Source of the DNA: Candidatus Nitrosopelagicus brevis
GTDB lineage: Archaea > Thermoproteota > Nitrososphaeria > Nitrososphaerales > Nitrosopumilaceae
DNA length: 64,000 nt
Reading direction: 5' to 3'
Assembly (NCBI RefSeq): GCF_000812185.1
Contig: NZ_CP007026.1
Location: forward strand, 266,426 to 330,425
Shown here in pieces: positions 18,491 to 26,344 of this stretch. Numbering within the stretch: position 1 is the stretch's first letter; each line of letters starts with the position of its first letter. The translations under genes and the position numbers were made by a program. The notes under the pieces are model-generated. The model ran no database searches and was not told the DNA's origin. It was given only the letters and a program-made list of their open reading frames with translations.

Positions 18491-19763
18491 AACAATTCTC
18501 TACCATCTTTATCATCTCTTTTTGTATCTTTACTAACAATTCTCTATCATTTGATTCAGTTGAAATTCTAATAATATCTTCTGTATTTGATTTCCTAATT
18601 AATGACCATGTATTATCATCTATACTAATTTTTATTCCATCCAATTGACTAATTTTGTATTTTCCTTCTATTTTTTTTACTATTTCTGTTATTATTTTAT
18701 CATGCAAACTAGACTCAATTGACACTTTATCTCTTATCTGTGAAAAACTTTCAAAAAATTCTATATCTTTTTGAATAGATTCATCATCAATCATAGATGC
18801 TATTAGTCCACTTGTCAATAATCCATCTCTACACATGTTGAAATCTTTTAAAATAAATCCCCCACTACTTCCTTCACCTCCTGCTTCTGCATCATTTTCA
18901 ATCATCATTTGAATTACATTTGCTTCTCCCACTTTGGATCTCGAAACTTTCCCTCCATGTTGTATGATATATTTCTCAACAGCTAAACTGCTGTCTATAC
19001 TTAGAACAAATTTTTTTATTCCTAACTTTATTGCTTTTACAACTCCTAACCCTAGTGTAATATCTGAAGATTTTTTTTCACCATTCATCACTAAAATTAC
19101 TCTATCAGAGTCTAAGTCAAAAGCAAAACCAAGATCTTTTGTTTTACTGACCAGCTCAGTTAATTCATTTGAGGTTGGATCTGGACCTCTTGAACATCCA
19201 TCTAACTCATCATTTATTGTCTCAACTTGACATCCAATTTCTTGTAATAGTTTTGGAGCGATAGTTTTTGCAGCTCCTCCGCCAATATCGACCGTAACTT
19301 GCTGTGTCTTGTTTAGTTTTCCAATGATTTTTACTGCATCCGAAATATAATTTGATTCTGAAATAATTTCTTTACCTATCTCATTTTTATCTAAATTCTT
19401 TTCATTTTTGACAATTTCTAATTCGTTTAAGGTGATTCCTCTTCCGTCAATAATGAATTTTAATCCATTCCATTCTAGCGGATTATGTGATGATGTTATG
19501 ACTATTCCTGCACCAATCTCTTTCGCTTTTCTGAATACAACTGGCGTTGGAATAATTCCTAGATTATAGACATCAATTCCTCTTTCTAACATGGTTGCAG
19601 AAACTAATTTTTGTATCATCTCTCCTGTTTCTCGTGTATCCATACCTATTGCACATTTCCCAGTTTTAATTAATTTAGAAAAACCATTGCAGAATTTTAT
19701 CACATCTTCTGGAAAGAAATCTTTTCCATACACTCCTCTTATTCCTGATATTGAAATTTTCAC
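18474..19763 (-). CDS. Phosphohexomutase (phosphoglucosamine/phosphomannomutase family)
   Basis: Alpha-D-phosphohexomutase of 429 residues that moves phosphate between C1 and C6 of a sugar. The phosphoserine loop is TSSHNPLEWNGLKFI, the Mg loop is DLDSDRVILV, the sugar loop is GGEGSSGG, and the C-terminal phosphate loop is RISTESND. Sugar specificity (GlcN, Man or Glc) cannot be read from sequence. I chose a GTG start at 19763, giving MKISISGIRGVYG. The frame stays open into the tRNA-Thr gene, but that extension is not plausible. A TATA box lies 25 bp upstream of the GTG. It is in an operon with thiL. Confidence 0.92.
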   Translation of the reverse strand: MKISISGIRGVYGKDFFPEDVIKFCNGFSKLIKTGKCAIGMDTRETGEMIQKLVSATMLERGIDVYNLGIIPTPVVFRKAKEIGAGIVITSSHNPLEWNGLKFIIDGRGITLNELEIVKNEKNLDKNEIGKEIISESNYISDAVKIIGKLNKTQQVTVDIGGGAAKTIAPKLLQEIGCQVETINDELDGCSRGPDPTSNELTELVSKTKDLGFAFDLDSDRVILVMNGEKKSSDITLGLGVVKAIKLGIKKFVLSIDSSLAVEKYIIQHGGKVSRSKVGEANVIQMMIENDAEAGGEGSSGGFILKDFNMCRDGLLTSGLIASMIDDESIQKDIEFFESFSQIRDKVSIESSLHDKIITEIVKKIEGKYKISQLDGIKISIDDNTWSLIRKSNTEDIIRISTESNDRELLVKIQKEMIKMVENCYEEIK

Positions 19764-19784
19764 TTCTTTAAACCAGAAACGCTT

Positions 19785-19792
19785 TTTATAAA
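19785..19792. promoter_or_regulatory. Palindromic TATA box shared by two divergent genes
   Basis: TTTATAAA is a perfect palindrome. Its centre (19788.5) is 25.5 bp from the first base of tRNA-Thr (19814) on one side and 25.5 bp from the GTG of the phosphohexomutase gene (19763) on the other. Both distances are the standard archaeal TATA-to-start spacing, so one element probably serves both directions. Confidence 0.7.
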
Positions 19793-19813
19793 CTCTGAGA
19801 AGAAATCGTTCGT

Positions 19814-19886
19814 GCCTCGATAGCTCAGCCTGGTAGAGCATTTCACTCGTAATGAAAAGGTCGTGGGTTCGGATCCCACTCGAGGC
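19814..19886 (+). tRNA. tRNA-Thr (CGT)
   Basis: A 73-nt cloverleaf with acceptor GCCTCGA/TCGAGGC, anticodon stem TTTCA/TGAAA, loop CTCGTAA (anticodon CGU), and T arm GTGGG/CCCAC with loop TTCGGAT. It has no intron and no encoded CCA. The TATA box at 19785 sits at the correct distance upstream. Confidence 0.96.
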
Positions 19887-19887
19887 T

Positions 19888-21696
19888 TTAATTTCTTAAT
19901 GAGTAATTGTCCCTAAACTCATAATTTGTTTCATAGGGTGGACTGTCTGGATTTAATTCTAATTTTATTTTACAAATTATTCTATTAATCAAATCTTGTT
20001 CAAAGCAACTGTCTGTTGTTGCTTCATCAATAGTCACATTTTCAATCTTTGCATTTTTAAAAAAAGAATTTTGTATCTTTGCGCTGTTTAAATTAGCATT
20101 TGTTAAATCTGCTCCGCCCAAATCTGTATTACTCAAACTTACATTAGTCATATCTACATTTTTAAAATTTGCAGAATTTAGGTATGCTGAATCTAAATTA
20201 GCATCTGTTAAATTCGAATTCTCAAAATTAGAATCTTTTAAAACTGCATTCTGAAAATTAACTCCTGTTAAATCTAATCCTTTGAAATTTTGTCCTGGCA
20301 TGTGAATTCCTTGCAAATTAGCATTTCGTAAATCCGTATTTTCAAAACTAACTCCCATCATGTATGCCCCATTAAATTTTGCACCGTTGATATCTACCTT
20401 TTTGAAACTAGTATTTTCTAAATAAGCTCCTGTCAAGTCCACTCCATACAATTTAGAATTATCTAAAATTGCATCTTTGAGATTTGCACCAGATAAATTT
20501 GAATTAGATAGATTTGCACCGGATAAATCTGCACCTACTAAATTAATGCCAGATAAATTTGCACCTATTAATTCTGCATTTACCAAATTTGTATATGATA
20601 AATCTGATCCTTCAAAGTCAACATGTGCCATTTTGTTATTAGACATATCTGATTTTGAAAAATCTATTTTATGGAATTTTGACTCTGAAATGTCCATATT
20701 ATTGATCTTAGAATTTGAAAAATCTTTTTCTGATAAATTCGAATATTTTTGTAACATTTCTGTATCTGATTTTTCATAAAAACTATCCGTCTTTGTTTTA
20801 TCTACGTTATTCATGTTTGCACCATTAATTTTTGCCGAAGTAAAATCTACTCCAAAAATTTTAGCATCTGTCAAATTTGCATTCTCCAAATCAGCATTTG
20901 TAAAATCAGCATTTTGTAAATCAGCTTCAGTTAAGTCAGAATTTTTTAAATTAACTGAATATAGGTTGCTTCCCTTAAAATTTACTTTTTTTAGTGAATT
21001 TCCTGAAAAATCTGACCCAACTAAATATGATTCTTCAAAATTAGTTTCATACAAGATTGCATTTCCTAAGTATGTATATTGCATTTTTGTATGTGCTAAA
21101 TTTGCACCACTTAGATTTGTATTATGAAAAATTTTTTTAGTTAAATCTTGACCACAAAAATTTGAATAAGATGCATCCACATTTGTAAATTCTGTATCTG
21201 CAAGAATTGTTTTGTAGATGTATGCGTGTTTTAATGATGCATTATTTAGATTAACATCTTCCATTATAGTATCTCTTAAATCCACTCCATCCAAAACTGC
21301 ATCTTCCAAATTAGCTTGATACAAATCTGCTTGTCTTAAATCAACACCAAATAATTTTGCATTACTTAAATCCGCACCCACTAAATTAACTCCTGTTAAA
21401 TCCGCACCACTCAAATCCGCACCACTCAAATCCGCACCTGCTAACGAAACATGTCTTAGTACTACTCCTGTTAGATCACAATCAGACCAGTCTATATCAA
21501 ATTGTGATGAAATTGTCATATACGTTTCAAATGATTTGTCTGTTTTGGAGTTTTCACATTGATTAATTTTTTTCAATGTTTCTTGATGTTCTATTCCTTT
21601 CAAACTTGAAAATGAGGTATCAGATGCACTCCAAAATGCAAACACTACTAGAATAATTCCAAGAATTACAAAAGATAGATTGTTAATCTTCATCAA
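19888..21696 (-). CDS. Large exported pentapeptide-repeat protein
   Basis: A 602-residue protein with an N-terminal hydrophobic segment (about residues 5-23) that acts as a signal or anchor. From about residue 75 to 570 it is almost continuous pentapeptide repeats of the A(D/N)Lxx type, for example ADLSGADLSGADLTGVNLVG. This predicts a very long right-handed quadrilateral beta-helix outside the membrane, with an interruption near the middle (DKTKTDSFYEKSDTEML). The C-terminal ~30 residues are non-repeat. Pentapeptide proteins can mimic DNA or act as scaffolds; the role here is unknown. The stop is two bases from the end of tRNA-Thr. Confidence 0.93.
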   Translation of the reverse strand: MMKINNLSFVILGIILVVFAFWSASDTSFSSLKGIEHQETLKKINQCENSKTDKSFETYMTISSQFDIDWSDCDLTGVVLRHVSLAGADLSGADLSGADLTGVNLVGADLSNAKLFGVDLRQADLYQANLEDAVLDGVDLRDTIMEDVNLNNASLKHAYIYKTILADTEFTNVDASYSNFCGQDLTKKIFHNTNLSGANLAHTKMQYTYLGNAILYETNFEESYLVGSDFSGNSLKKVNFKGSNLYSVNLKNSDLTEADLQNADFTNADLENANLTDAKIFGVDFTSAKINGANMNNVDKTKTDSFYEKSDTEMLQKYSNLSEKDFSNSKINNMDISESKFHKIDFSKSDMSNNKMAHVDFEGSDLSYTNLVNAELIGANLSGINLVGADLSGANLSNSNLSGANLKDAILDNSKLYGVDLTGAYLENTSFKKVDINGAKFNGAYMMGVSFENTDLRNANLQGIHMPGQNFKGLDLTGVNFQNAVLKDSNFENSNLTDANLDSAYLNSANFKNVDMTNVSLSNTDLGGADLTNANLNSAKIQNSFFKNAKIENVTIDEATTDSCFEQDLINRIICKIKLELNPDSPPYETNYEFRDNYSLRN

Positions 21697-21732
21697 TTAT
21701 TGATAGTTGAAATTTATTATAAAACTTAAGAT

Positions 21733-21813
21733 CTAATTGTCATCAATTGTGGTTTCAATGTCTACTTGAAGCTCTTCTCCAAGTCCTTTCCACCATTCGA
21801 TCTTATCTGCCAT
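21733..21813 (-). CDS. Possible 26-residue small protein
   Basis: An ATG-initiated frame encodes MADKIEWWKGLGEELQVDIE followed by TTIDDN and a TAG stop. A purine-rich GGGGAG lies just upstream of the ATG and a TATA-like TCTATAAA about 40 bp upstream. The sequence is amphipathic with two adjacent Trp and an acidic C-terminus, and does not look like random AT-rich translation. It lies in an otherwise empty gap between the pentapeptide gene and a small membrane protein. Existence as a gene is inferred. Confidence 0.45.
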   Translation of the reverse strand: MADKIEWWKGLGEELQVDIETTIDDN

Positions 21814-21881
21814 GCTCCCCAGAAATTTGTCTCTCTGGTCCTTTATAGATCTGCCGGTATAGTTTTGATTGAGCTATTGAT

Positions 21882-22073
21882 CTATTTCGATAAATTTTGA
21901 TCTTGTTTCTTTCTTTGTTTCTTTCGATAAATGATTATTGCAAGTGCACCTAACGCGCATCCCCAAAAAACTGGATTGAGTCCTCCTTCAAGATTTGGTA
22001 TTAATCCTGGAATGAAAGAAACAATTGTTCCTCCAATCAATCCCAATCCTACTAAATCTAATATCTTAGACAT
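21882..22073 (-). CDS. Small two-helix membrane protein
   Basis: A 63-residue protein with two hydrophobic segments (about residues 8-24 and 34-49), a Gly-rich turn (NLEGGLNP) between them and a basic C-terminus (RKKQRKKQ). By the positive-inside rule both ends are cytoplasmic. It has no recognised family. It is divergent from another small membrane protein at 22119. Confidence 0.65.
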   Translation of the reverse strand: MSKILDLVGLGLIGGTIVSFIPGLIPNLEGGLNPVFWGCALGALAIIIYRKKQRKKQDQNLSK

Positions 22074-22118
22074 CTAATATGATAAAACAGATAAATGATT
22101 TAATGATTTGGTATTTCT

Positions 22119-22337
22119 ATGAACAAATATCTAATGGTAATTTTTTGTTGTATGTTGATAGGAATTCCTATTGCATTTGTTAATCCAACTGAAGGTGGTC
22201 TGCGTGAAGAACCTATCATTGGTCTATTCTATGTATCAATTGCTGGTCTCATAATCATTGTACTCTACAGTTCTATGCAGACACGTAAAGAACAACAAAG
22301 ACTTAGACGTGAAAGAAGAAAGAAATTCAGAAAATAA
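22119..22337 (+). CDS. Small two-helix membrane protein
   Basis: A 72-residue protein with two hydrophobic stretches (about residues 4-21 and 35-51) joined by NPTEGGLREEP, and a strongly basic tail (RLRRERRKKFRK). Its layout of two helices, a GG turn and a basic tail resembles the divergent neighbour at 21882, so they may be related or work together. Function unknown. Confidence 0.65.
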   Translation: MNKYLMVIFCCMLIGIPIAFVNPTEGGLREEPIIGLFYVSIAGLIIIVLYSSMQTRKEQQRLRRERRKKFRK

Positions 22338-22339
22338 AA

Positions 22340-22618
22340 TTATAAATCTAAACCAAAAGTACCTGCAAGATCTGAGAACTTTTGATAAGATTCTAGATAC
22401 TGTCTACCTTTTTCAGTAATGACAAATGTGTGTCTTCCATCGAACTCGATCTTGTTTATCAATCCTGCACCAGTCAAATTTTTAACAAATTTCTCTAATC
22501 TTGAATGTGAAAGATTAGCCTTTGTAAGAAGTGATGTAGTTTTGATGCCTTCTTGACCAGTTTGTTCTGTAACTGTTAGTACATCTGCTACAATTTGCAT
22601 ACTGGTTCTATAGGTCAT
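22340..22618 (-). CDS. Winged-helix regulator (paralogue A)
   Basis: A 92-residue single winged-helix domain. The recognition helix region is SLLTKANLSHSRLEKFVKNL, followed by a wing (IEFDGRHTFVITEKGRQYLE) and a C-terminal helix ending FSDLAGTFGLDL. It closely parallels the protein at 29525, which shares TKANLSHSR/QKANISHSR and the F-x-(E/D)-(L/F)-x-x-x-FGL ending. Such short winged-helix proteins are common transcription regulators in Thaumarchaeota. The target is unknown; it is divergent from the gene at 22700. Confidence 0.85.
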   Translation of the reverse strand: MTYRTSMQIVADVLTVTEQTGQEGIKTTSLLTKANLSHSRLEKFVKNLTGAGLINKIEFDGRHTFVITEKGRQYLESYQKFSDLAGTFGLDL

Positions 22619-22699
22619 TATACATCAAATCCCTTAATGAGATATAAGAGTATTACTCAATCTCTGATGAGATAAATAGGCAAAAATTGTTTGTTAATC

Positions 22700-23281
22700 G
22701 TGTCTGAAAACCCCTCGATCTCTTGGTATGATGATTTTCTAGGTGTTGCATATCGCTATTTTGACATTAGAATGAATGTAGTTTTAATGTTTAATGAAAG
22801 CAAACCCACTCGTGATCTGTGGTATGAAACTATGCATTGGTGGAACGATCATACAATAAAGATAAGATTTATTGAAACAGGAGATGATTACTGGTTTGTA
22901 ATGGGTGCTGATTCTAGACGTCCAGATACTAACAAGTACTTTTACAAAATTCTAGAAAAATCTGCAAATTATGAACGCTTCAAGAAAGGTCACCAAGGAA
23001 GCGCATACATGAGATTTGGTATCTATTCCAGAAAAACAGTTGATGAGGTAAAAAATGATGCATTATGTGATTGTGGTCATCGAAAAGACGATCATGATGT
23101 AGATTCACATTCTTGTCTCTACGAGGTCTGTGATTGTACAAACTTTGACACTTTTCAATTGAACATACTAAAAAAGAAAAAGGTTGTAACCAATATCAAA
23201 TTCTTATCTGAAGATGATGTAAAAGACGATGCATTAGCATGGAATTGTCTTAACAGAAATAAGTATTCTAAAAATGATTAA
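22700..23281 (+). CDS. Unknown protein with Cys/His-rich C-terminal zinc motif
   Basis: A 193-residue soluble protein. The first ~120 residues are an aromatic-rich alpha/beta region (SWYDDFLGVAYRYFDIR, WYETMHWWNDH). Then comes CDCGHRKDDHDVDSHSC and CDCTNF, a CxCxH...H...C...CxC arrangement that should bind zinc. GTG at 22700 gives MSENPS and is preferred; an in-frame TTG lies at 22691. Function not recognised. It is convergent with a second small zinc protein, separated by two bases. Confidence 0.72.
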   Translation: MSENPSISWYDDFLGVAYRYFDIRMNVVLMFNESKPTRDLWYETMHWWNDHTIKIRFIETGDDYWFVMGADSRRPDTNKYFYKILEKSANYERFKKGHQGSAYMRFGIYSRKTVDEVKNDALCDCGHRKDDHDVDSHSCLYEVCDCTNFDTFQLNILKKKKVVTNIKFLSEDDVKDDALAWNCLNRNKYSKND

Positions 23282-23283
23282 TC

Positions 23284-23469
23284 TTATCTTAAATTCTTCT
23301 TTTTCTCATCATCATCCATCAGATTTAGTCTAACATGTTCTCCTGGATAATGTTCTGAAATATTTTTTGAATAACACTTGCTACATAGTGGTCCCTTTAT
23401 TTTCCATTCTGGCATTGGGTTGTAAGGTGTTGCTCCAACATCTTCATCACATTGTGTACATTTAGTCAT
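23284..23469 (-). CDS. Small zinc-ribbon protein
   Basis: A 61-residue protein with two CxxC pairs (KCTQC and LCSKC), spaced about 23 residues apart, which fits a zinc ribbon. The C-terminus is charged. A TATA-like TTTTATAG lies about 25 bp upstream of the ATG. The architecture suggests nucleic-acid or protein binding, but no specific family is identified. Confidence 0.72.
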   Translation of the reverse strand: MTKCTQCDEDVGATPYNPMPEWKIKGPLCSKCYSKNISEHYPGEHVRLNLMDDDEKKKNLR

Positions 23470-23612
23470 ACAATTTCAACGAACAAATTTGGCTATAAAA
23501 TCATTTGCCGGAAAAAATGACGTAAATACTACTATTGTATACTATGATCGGTAATAGTCTGGTCAATGTAACCTCCTGCAAGATTTTACACTGGCCGGAT
23601 TGTTACCTTTTT

Positions 23613-25439
23613 CTAAATTCCAAAAATAGTTTTCTTGATAAATGAAATCTCTTCTGTTTCTTGTCCAATCTTTCTATCTATAATCTTCAACATGTCATTA
23701 CCATAGACTTGATTTGAAAAGAAGTTATGAGCAGTATTTGATTCCTCAATCTTTGTTTCTACTGCTGAATCTTCTAAGAATTTTGTGACTACTTTATCTG
23801 CAACATGTAAAACCTTCTCACATAATCCAAAGTTTTTCATTATCTTTTCTAATTCTAAAATATCCATTTTGAAATCGTCATGTTTTGCCAAAATATTCTT
23901 GTGAATTATTCTCGCTGTAACTGCAACAAACAAACTTTGCGCATATCTCTTATTCTTATTTTGAGTATTTTTTCTGTCATAACCTAATTGATTTTTAGCA
24001 AATTCTCGAATCAAATGTGGAAATAGGAAATATCTATAATCACATTCTAATTCATCATTGAAAACATTCTCATACTTTGCTCCATTTGGAAGATACTTTG
24101 CAATTCCTCCGTAGACCTCGTTTGGTTTTTGAACAAAATATGATACAAATGATGCAATAGCTGAATCATCTTTTATTCTACATCTATCCTTTGCATCCGG
24201 CAAATACTTGTTATACATTTCATCTCCTTGAAATTTTGCCTTTTCAGCTGTAGAAAGATTTAGCCATAATCCTTGTTGATGCTCAAAACAATAATCCAAT
24301 CTTGTTGCTAGCATATGATGAATTGATACAAAGTAATCTTGTAATGATACGTAATCTTTACCTTTTACTGCATTTTGTGAATTACGATACTTTGTAATTT
24401 TTCTCTGATGTTCTTCGTCTTTTGTTTTAATTACTGTGACTAAGACTTCGGCATCCACATTATTTGCTTTTTTCTTCTTATCGAGAATACTCTTTGATGT
24501 CTGTGCACCATTAACAATCTGAGCACCCTTGAGGTATAACTCATTATTTTTAATTGAAACATCATCCACTGTAATGGTAATTCCATTATTCCACTCAAAG
24601 AATTGATGTGGATCATCTTCAAGTGTGGTTGAGATTTTTTTATTTATTGAGCCTTTTCCGCCCAGATGTTTTCTGATATTTGATTCAAAAATATAATGTT
24701 CATTTTTCTCAACTAATTCTGCTAAATCAAAAGCAGATACCACACAAACTTTACAATTTTTGTGCTCTAGTGGTTGTTTGAGAATCCTTAAACTTGCGTT
24801 TTGACCTTTAGCGGGTTTCTTGATTCGTTCCCATAATGTTTGGTATACCTGCTGTCTCCCCATAACTCTGACTTTGTCATTTTGATAATCATCTACACAT
24901 TGGTCTGTTATGTAGACTAAATCCACCTTCATTTTCTTATCATTAAGAATTTTCCAGAGAATCTGTAATTCATCTCTTTTTAGTTTCGATTGTTCTTTTT
25001 CTTTTAGTCGAGCTACATCTTGAACAAATTGGTCTATTGCTCCTATGGAATGAGCAGAACCATACTTTGATTGAAATAATCTAATTCTCTTTTCGTCAGA
25101 ATCTACTAGGTAGGCGTCAATTCCTTCATCATAACCGCCATCAATAATTGCATTTTCTGCAATATCTTGTAATACATCTTCAACGTTAATCAAATGCCAC
25201 AAGAGATAATCCCGACCTTTCTCAACTGTTGTGTTTGAATCCTTCATGAACTCAGTAATACTAACATCAACTGAATGAGTGGCAAATCCTTCTAATGGTG
25301 CACTGGAAAATTTTGAAAGAATATCACGTCCTTGTTCACTATATTCTAAGAGATTTGCTCCTTTAGGTGGCATTTTTGTTATTTTGTTTTGTTTATCCTT
25401 AAGAAGAATAGGGTGATTACGAGATAACCTTAGAGTCAT
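23613..25439 (-). CDS. AIPR-family protein with nuclease-like N-terminal motif
   Basis: A 608-residue protein of the AIPR (abortive infection phage resistance) family. The AIPR core lies at about residues 280-360, with FFEWNNGITI, then GAQIVNGAQT and TKYRNSQNAV. Before it, residues 100-125 read DGGYDEGID...FQSKYG, a D-(15)-QxK pattern like the PD-(D/E)xK nucleases of the Mrr type. The simplest reading is an anti-phage or nucleic-acid-cleaving enzyme. It stands alone: no methylase, helicase or toxin-antitoxin partner is adjacent, and no mobile-element scar is seen. The intergenic DNA on its 3' side (23470-23612) holds weak inverted repeats only. Confidence 0.88.
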   Translation of the reverse strand: MTLRLSRNHPILLKDKQNKITKMPPKGANLLEYSEQGRDILSKFSSAPLEGFATHSVDVSITEFMKDSNTTVEKGRDYLLWHLINVEDVLQDIAENAIIDGGYDEGIDAYLVDSDEKRIRLFQSKYGSAHSIGAIDQFVQDVARLKEKEQSKLKRDELQILWKILNDKKMKVDLVYITDQCVDDYQNDKVRVMGRQQVYQTLWERIKKPAKGQNASLRILKQPLEHKNCKVCVVSAFDLAELVEKNEHYIFESNIRKHLGGKGSINKKISTTLEDDPHQFFEWNNGITITVDDVSIKNNELYLKGAQIVNGAQTSKSILDKKKKANNVDAEVLVTVIKTKDEEHQRKITKYRNSQNAVKGKDYVSLQDYFVSIHHMLATRLDYCFEHQQGLWLNLSTAEKAKFQGDEMYNKYLPDAKDRCRIKDDSAIASFVSYFVQKPNEVYGGIAKYLPNGAKYENVFNDELECDYRYFLFPHLIREFAKNQLGYDRKNTQNKNKRYAQSLFVAVTARIIHKNILAKHDDFKMDILELEKIMKNFGLCEKVLHVADKVVTKFLEDSAVETKIEESNTAHNFFSNQVYGNDMLKIIDRKIGQETEEISFIKKTIFGI

Positions 25440-25537
25440 TCATACTGTAGAAAATAATTGAATATGAATATAGGGTCAGTTTTAATTCTAGAGTTACAAT
25501 TGGTTAGCTCTAAATTCCTAAAGCGAATAAATCAGAT

Positions 25538-25960
25538 ATGAATAAGAAAATCGCCATAATCCCTATCATAGTAATTATTGCCATAATTGGAGCAGTTTCT
25601 CAAATGGGTCTAGAAGAATCTACTGAAACACAAACTGTTGAAATTGAAACAGTTGAAGAAGTTGAAGCCATGATCACAATTCCTGTAAAAGCTGCAAGAC
25701 CTGCATGTGGACCACACCCTGAATGTTATATCCCATCATACTATGTTACCAAACTCGATGAGCCTGTAGTTTGGTTAAACGAGGATTCTGCATTTCATAG
25801 TGTAACTAGTGGAAGTTATGGAGAACCTGATGGACTGTTTGATAGTGGTCATATGGATCCTTATGGAACATTTTCATACAAATTTGAAGAGACTGGAATG
25901 CATCCTTACTATTGTACCTTACATCCTTGGATGGCAGGAAATATCAAAGTAGAAAGGTGA
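25538..25960 (+). CDS. Membrane-anchored blue copper protein (cupredoxin)
   Basis: A 140-residue plastocyanin/azurin-fold protein. The N-terminal hydrophobic segment (residues 5-23) exports or anchors it outside the membrane. The type-1 copper ligands are visible: His in AFHSVTSG, and Cys, His and Met in YYCTLHPWMAGN. A CGPHPEC segment precedes the fold and could form a disulfide. Many such proteins in ammonia-oxidising archaea are taken as electron carriers in place of cytochromes c. The TGA stop lies inside the 3' end of tRNA-Cys on the other strand. Confidence 0.95.
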   Translation: MNKKIAIIPIIVIIAIIGAVSQMGLEESTETQTVEIETVEEVEAMITIPVKAARPACGPHPECYIPSYYVTKLDEPVVWLNEDSAFHSVTSGSYGEPDGLFDSGHMDPYGTFSYKFEETGMHPYYCTLHPWMAGNIKVER

Positions 25961-26026
25961 CGAGGGGAGTCGAACCCCTTTAGATAAGCTTTGCAGGCTC
26001 ACGCATAACCGCTCTGCCACATCACC
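25956..26026 (-). tRNA. tRNA-Cys (GCA)
   Basis: A 71-nt cloverleaf on the minus strand. The acceptor GGTGATG pairs with CGTCACC. The anticodon stem TGAGC/GCTTA carries loop CTGCAAA, and the T arm is AGGGG/CCCCT with TTCGACT. It has no intron. Its last five bases overlap the stop codon of the cupredoxin gene. Confidence 0.94.
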
Positions 26027-26064
26027 AATGAAAAAAATGAATATTTGCAATTAAACTCTTTACT

Positions 26065-26286
26065 TCAAATCTTTCCTGATGATTTTGCAGCTAATTTAAC
26101 ATCTTCAGCTTTGACTGTTTTCCTACCTGCATGTTTGCCCATATCTACGGCATTTTTGGCAATCTCTATGCCAATATCTTCAAGAACTCTTCTCAATTCT
26201 TCAGCTGATTCATCACTAACTCTGTCGGCACCAGCCTTTTTCAAAATTCTATACATGGCTGAAACTCCCAAATCAGATGTTTTCAT
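26065..26286 (-). CDS. Archaeal histone
   Basis: A 73-residue histone-fold protein of the HMf type that wraps DNA into archaeal nucleosome-like structures. It has helix 1 (VSAMYRILKKAGADRVS), the long central helix (ELRRVLEDIGIEIAKNAVDMGKHAGRK) and the TVKAEDVKLA C-terminal helix. It lacks N-terminal tails. A TATA-like AGTATTTTAT lies upstream of the ATG. Confidence 0.96.
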   Translation of the reverse strand: MKTSDLGVSAMYRILKKAGADRVSDESAEELRRVLEDIGIEIAKNAVDMGKHAGRKTVKAEDVKLAAKSSGKI

Positions 26287-26344
26287 ACTATTATGAGTAA
26301 AATTGGCGATAAAATACTTTTAGTGAAAAAATCTAACACATGAC

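Noticed and set aside
20477-21127. Long plus-strand frames inside the pentapeptide gene
   Set aside because: They are antisense shadows produced by the repetitive AT-rich codons (for example the repeated KFAPDK-like pattern mirrors the sense repeats). No start signals are seen.
22619-22699. Second box C/D RNA around CTGATGA near 22665
   Set aside because: A C-box-like TGATGA is present but no box D, second box pair or terminal stem follows. It overlaps the promoter region of two divergent genes.
23470-23612. GTAAC/GTTAC inverted repeat near the AIPR gene as an att site or regulatory operator
   Set aside because: The arms are five bases long with a long loop, which is expected by chance in DNA of this composition.
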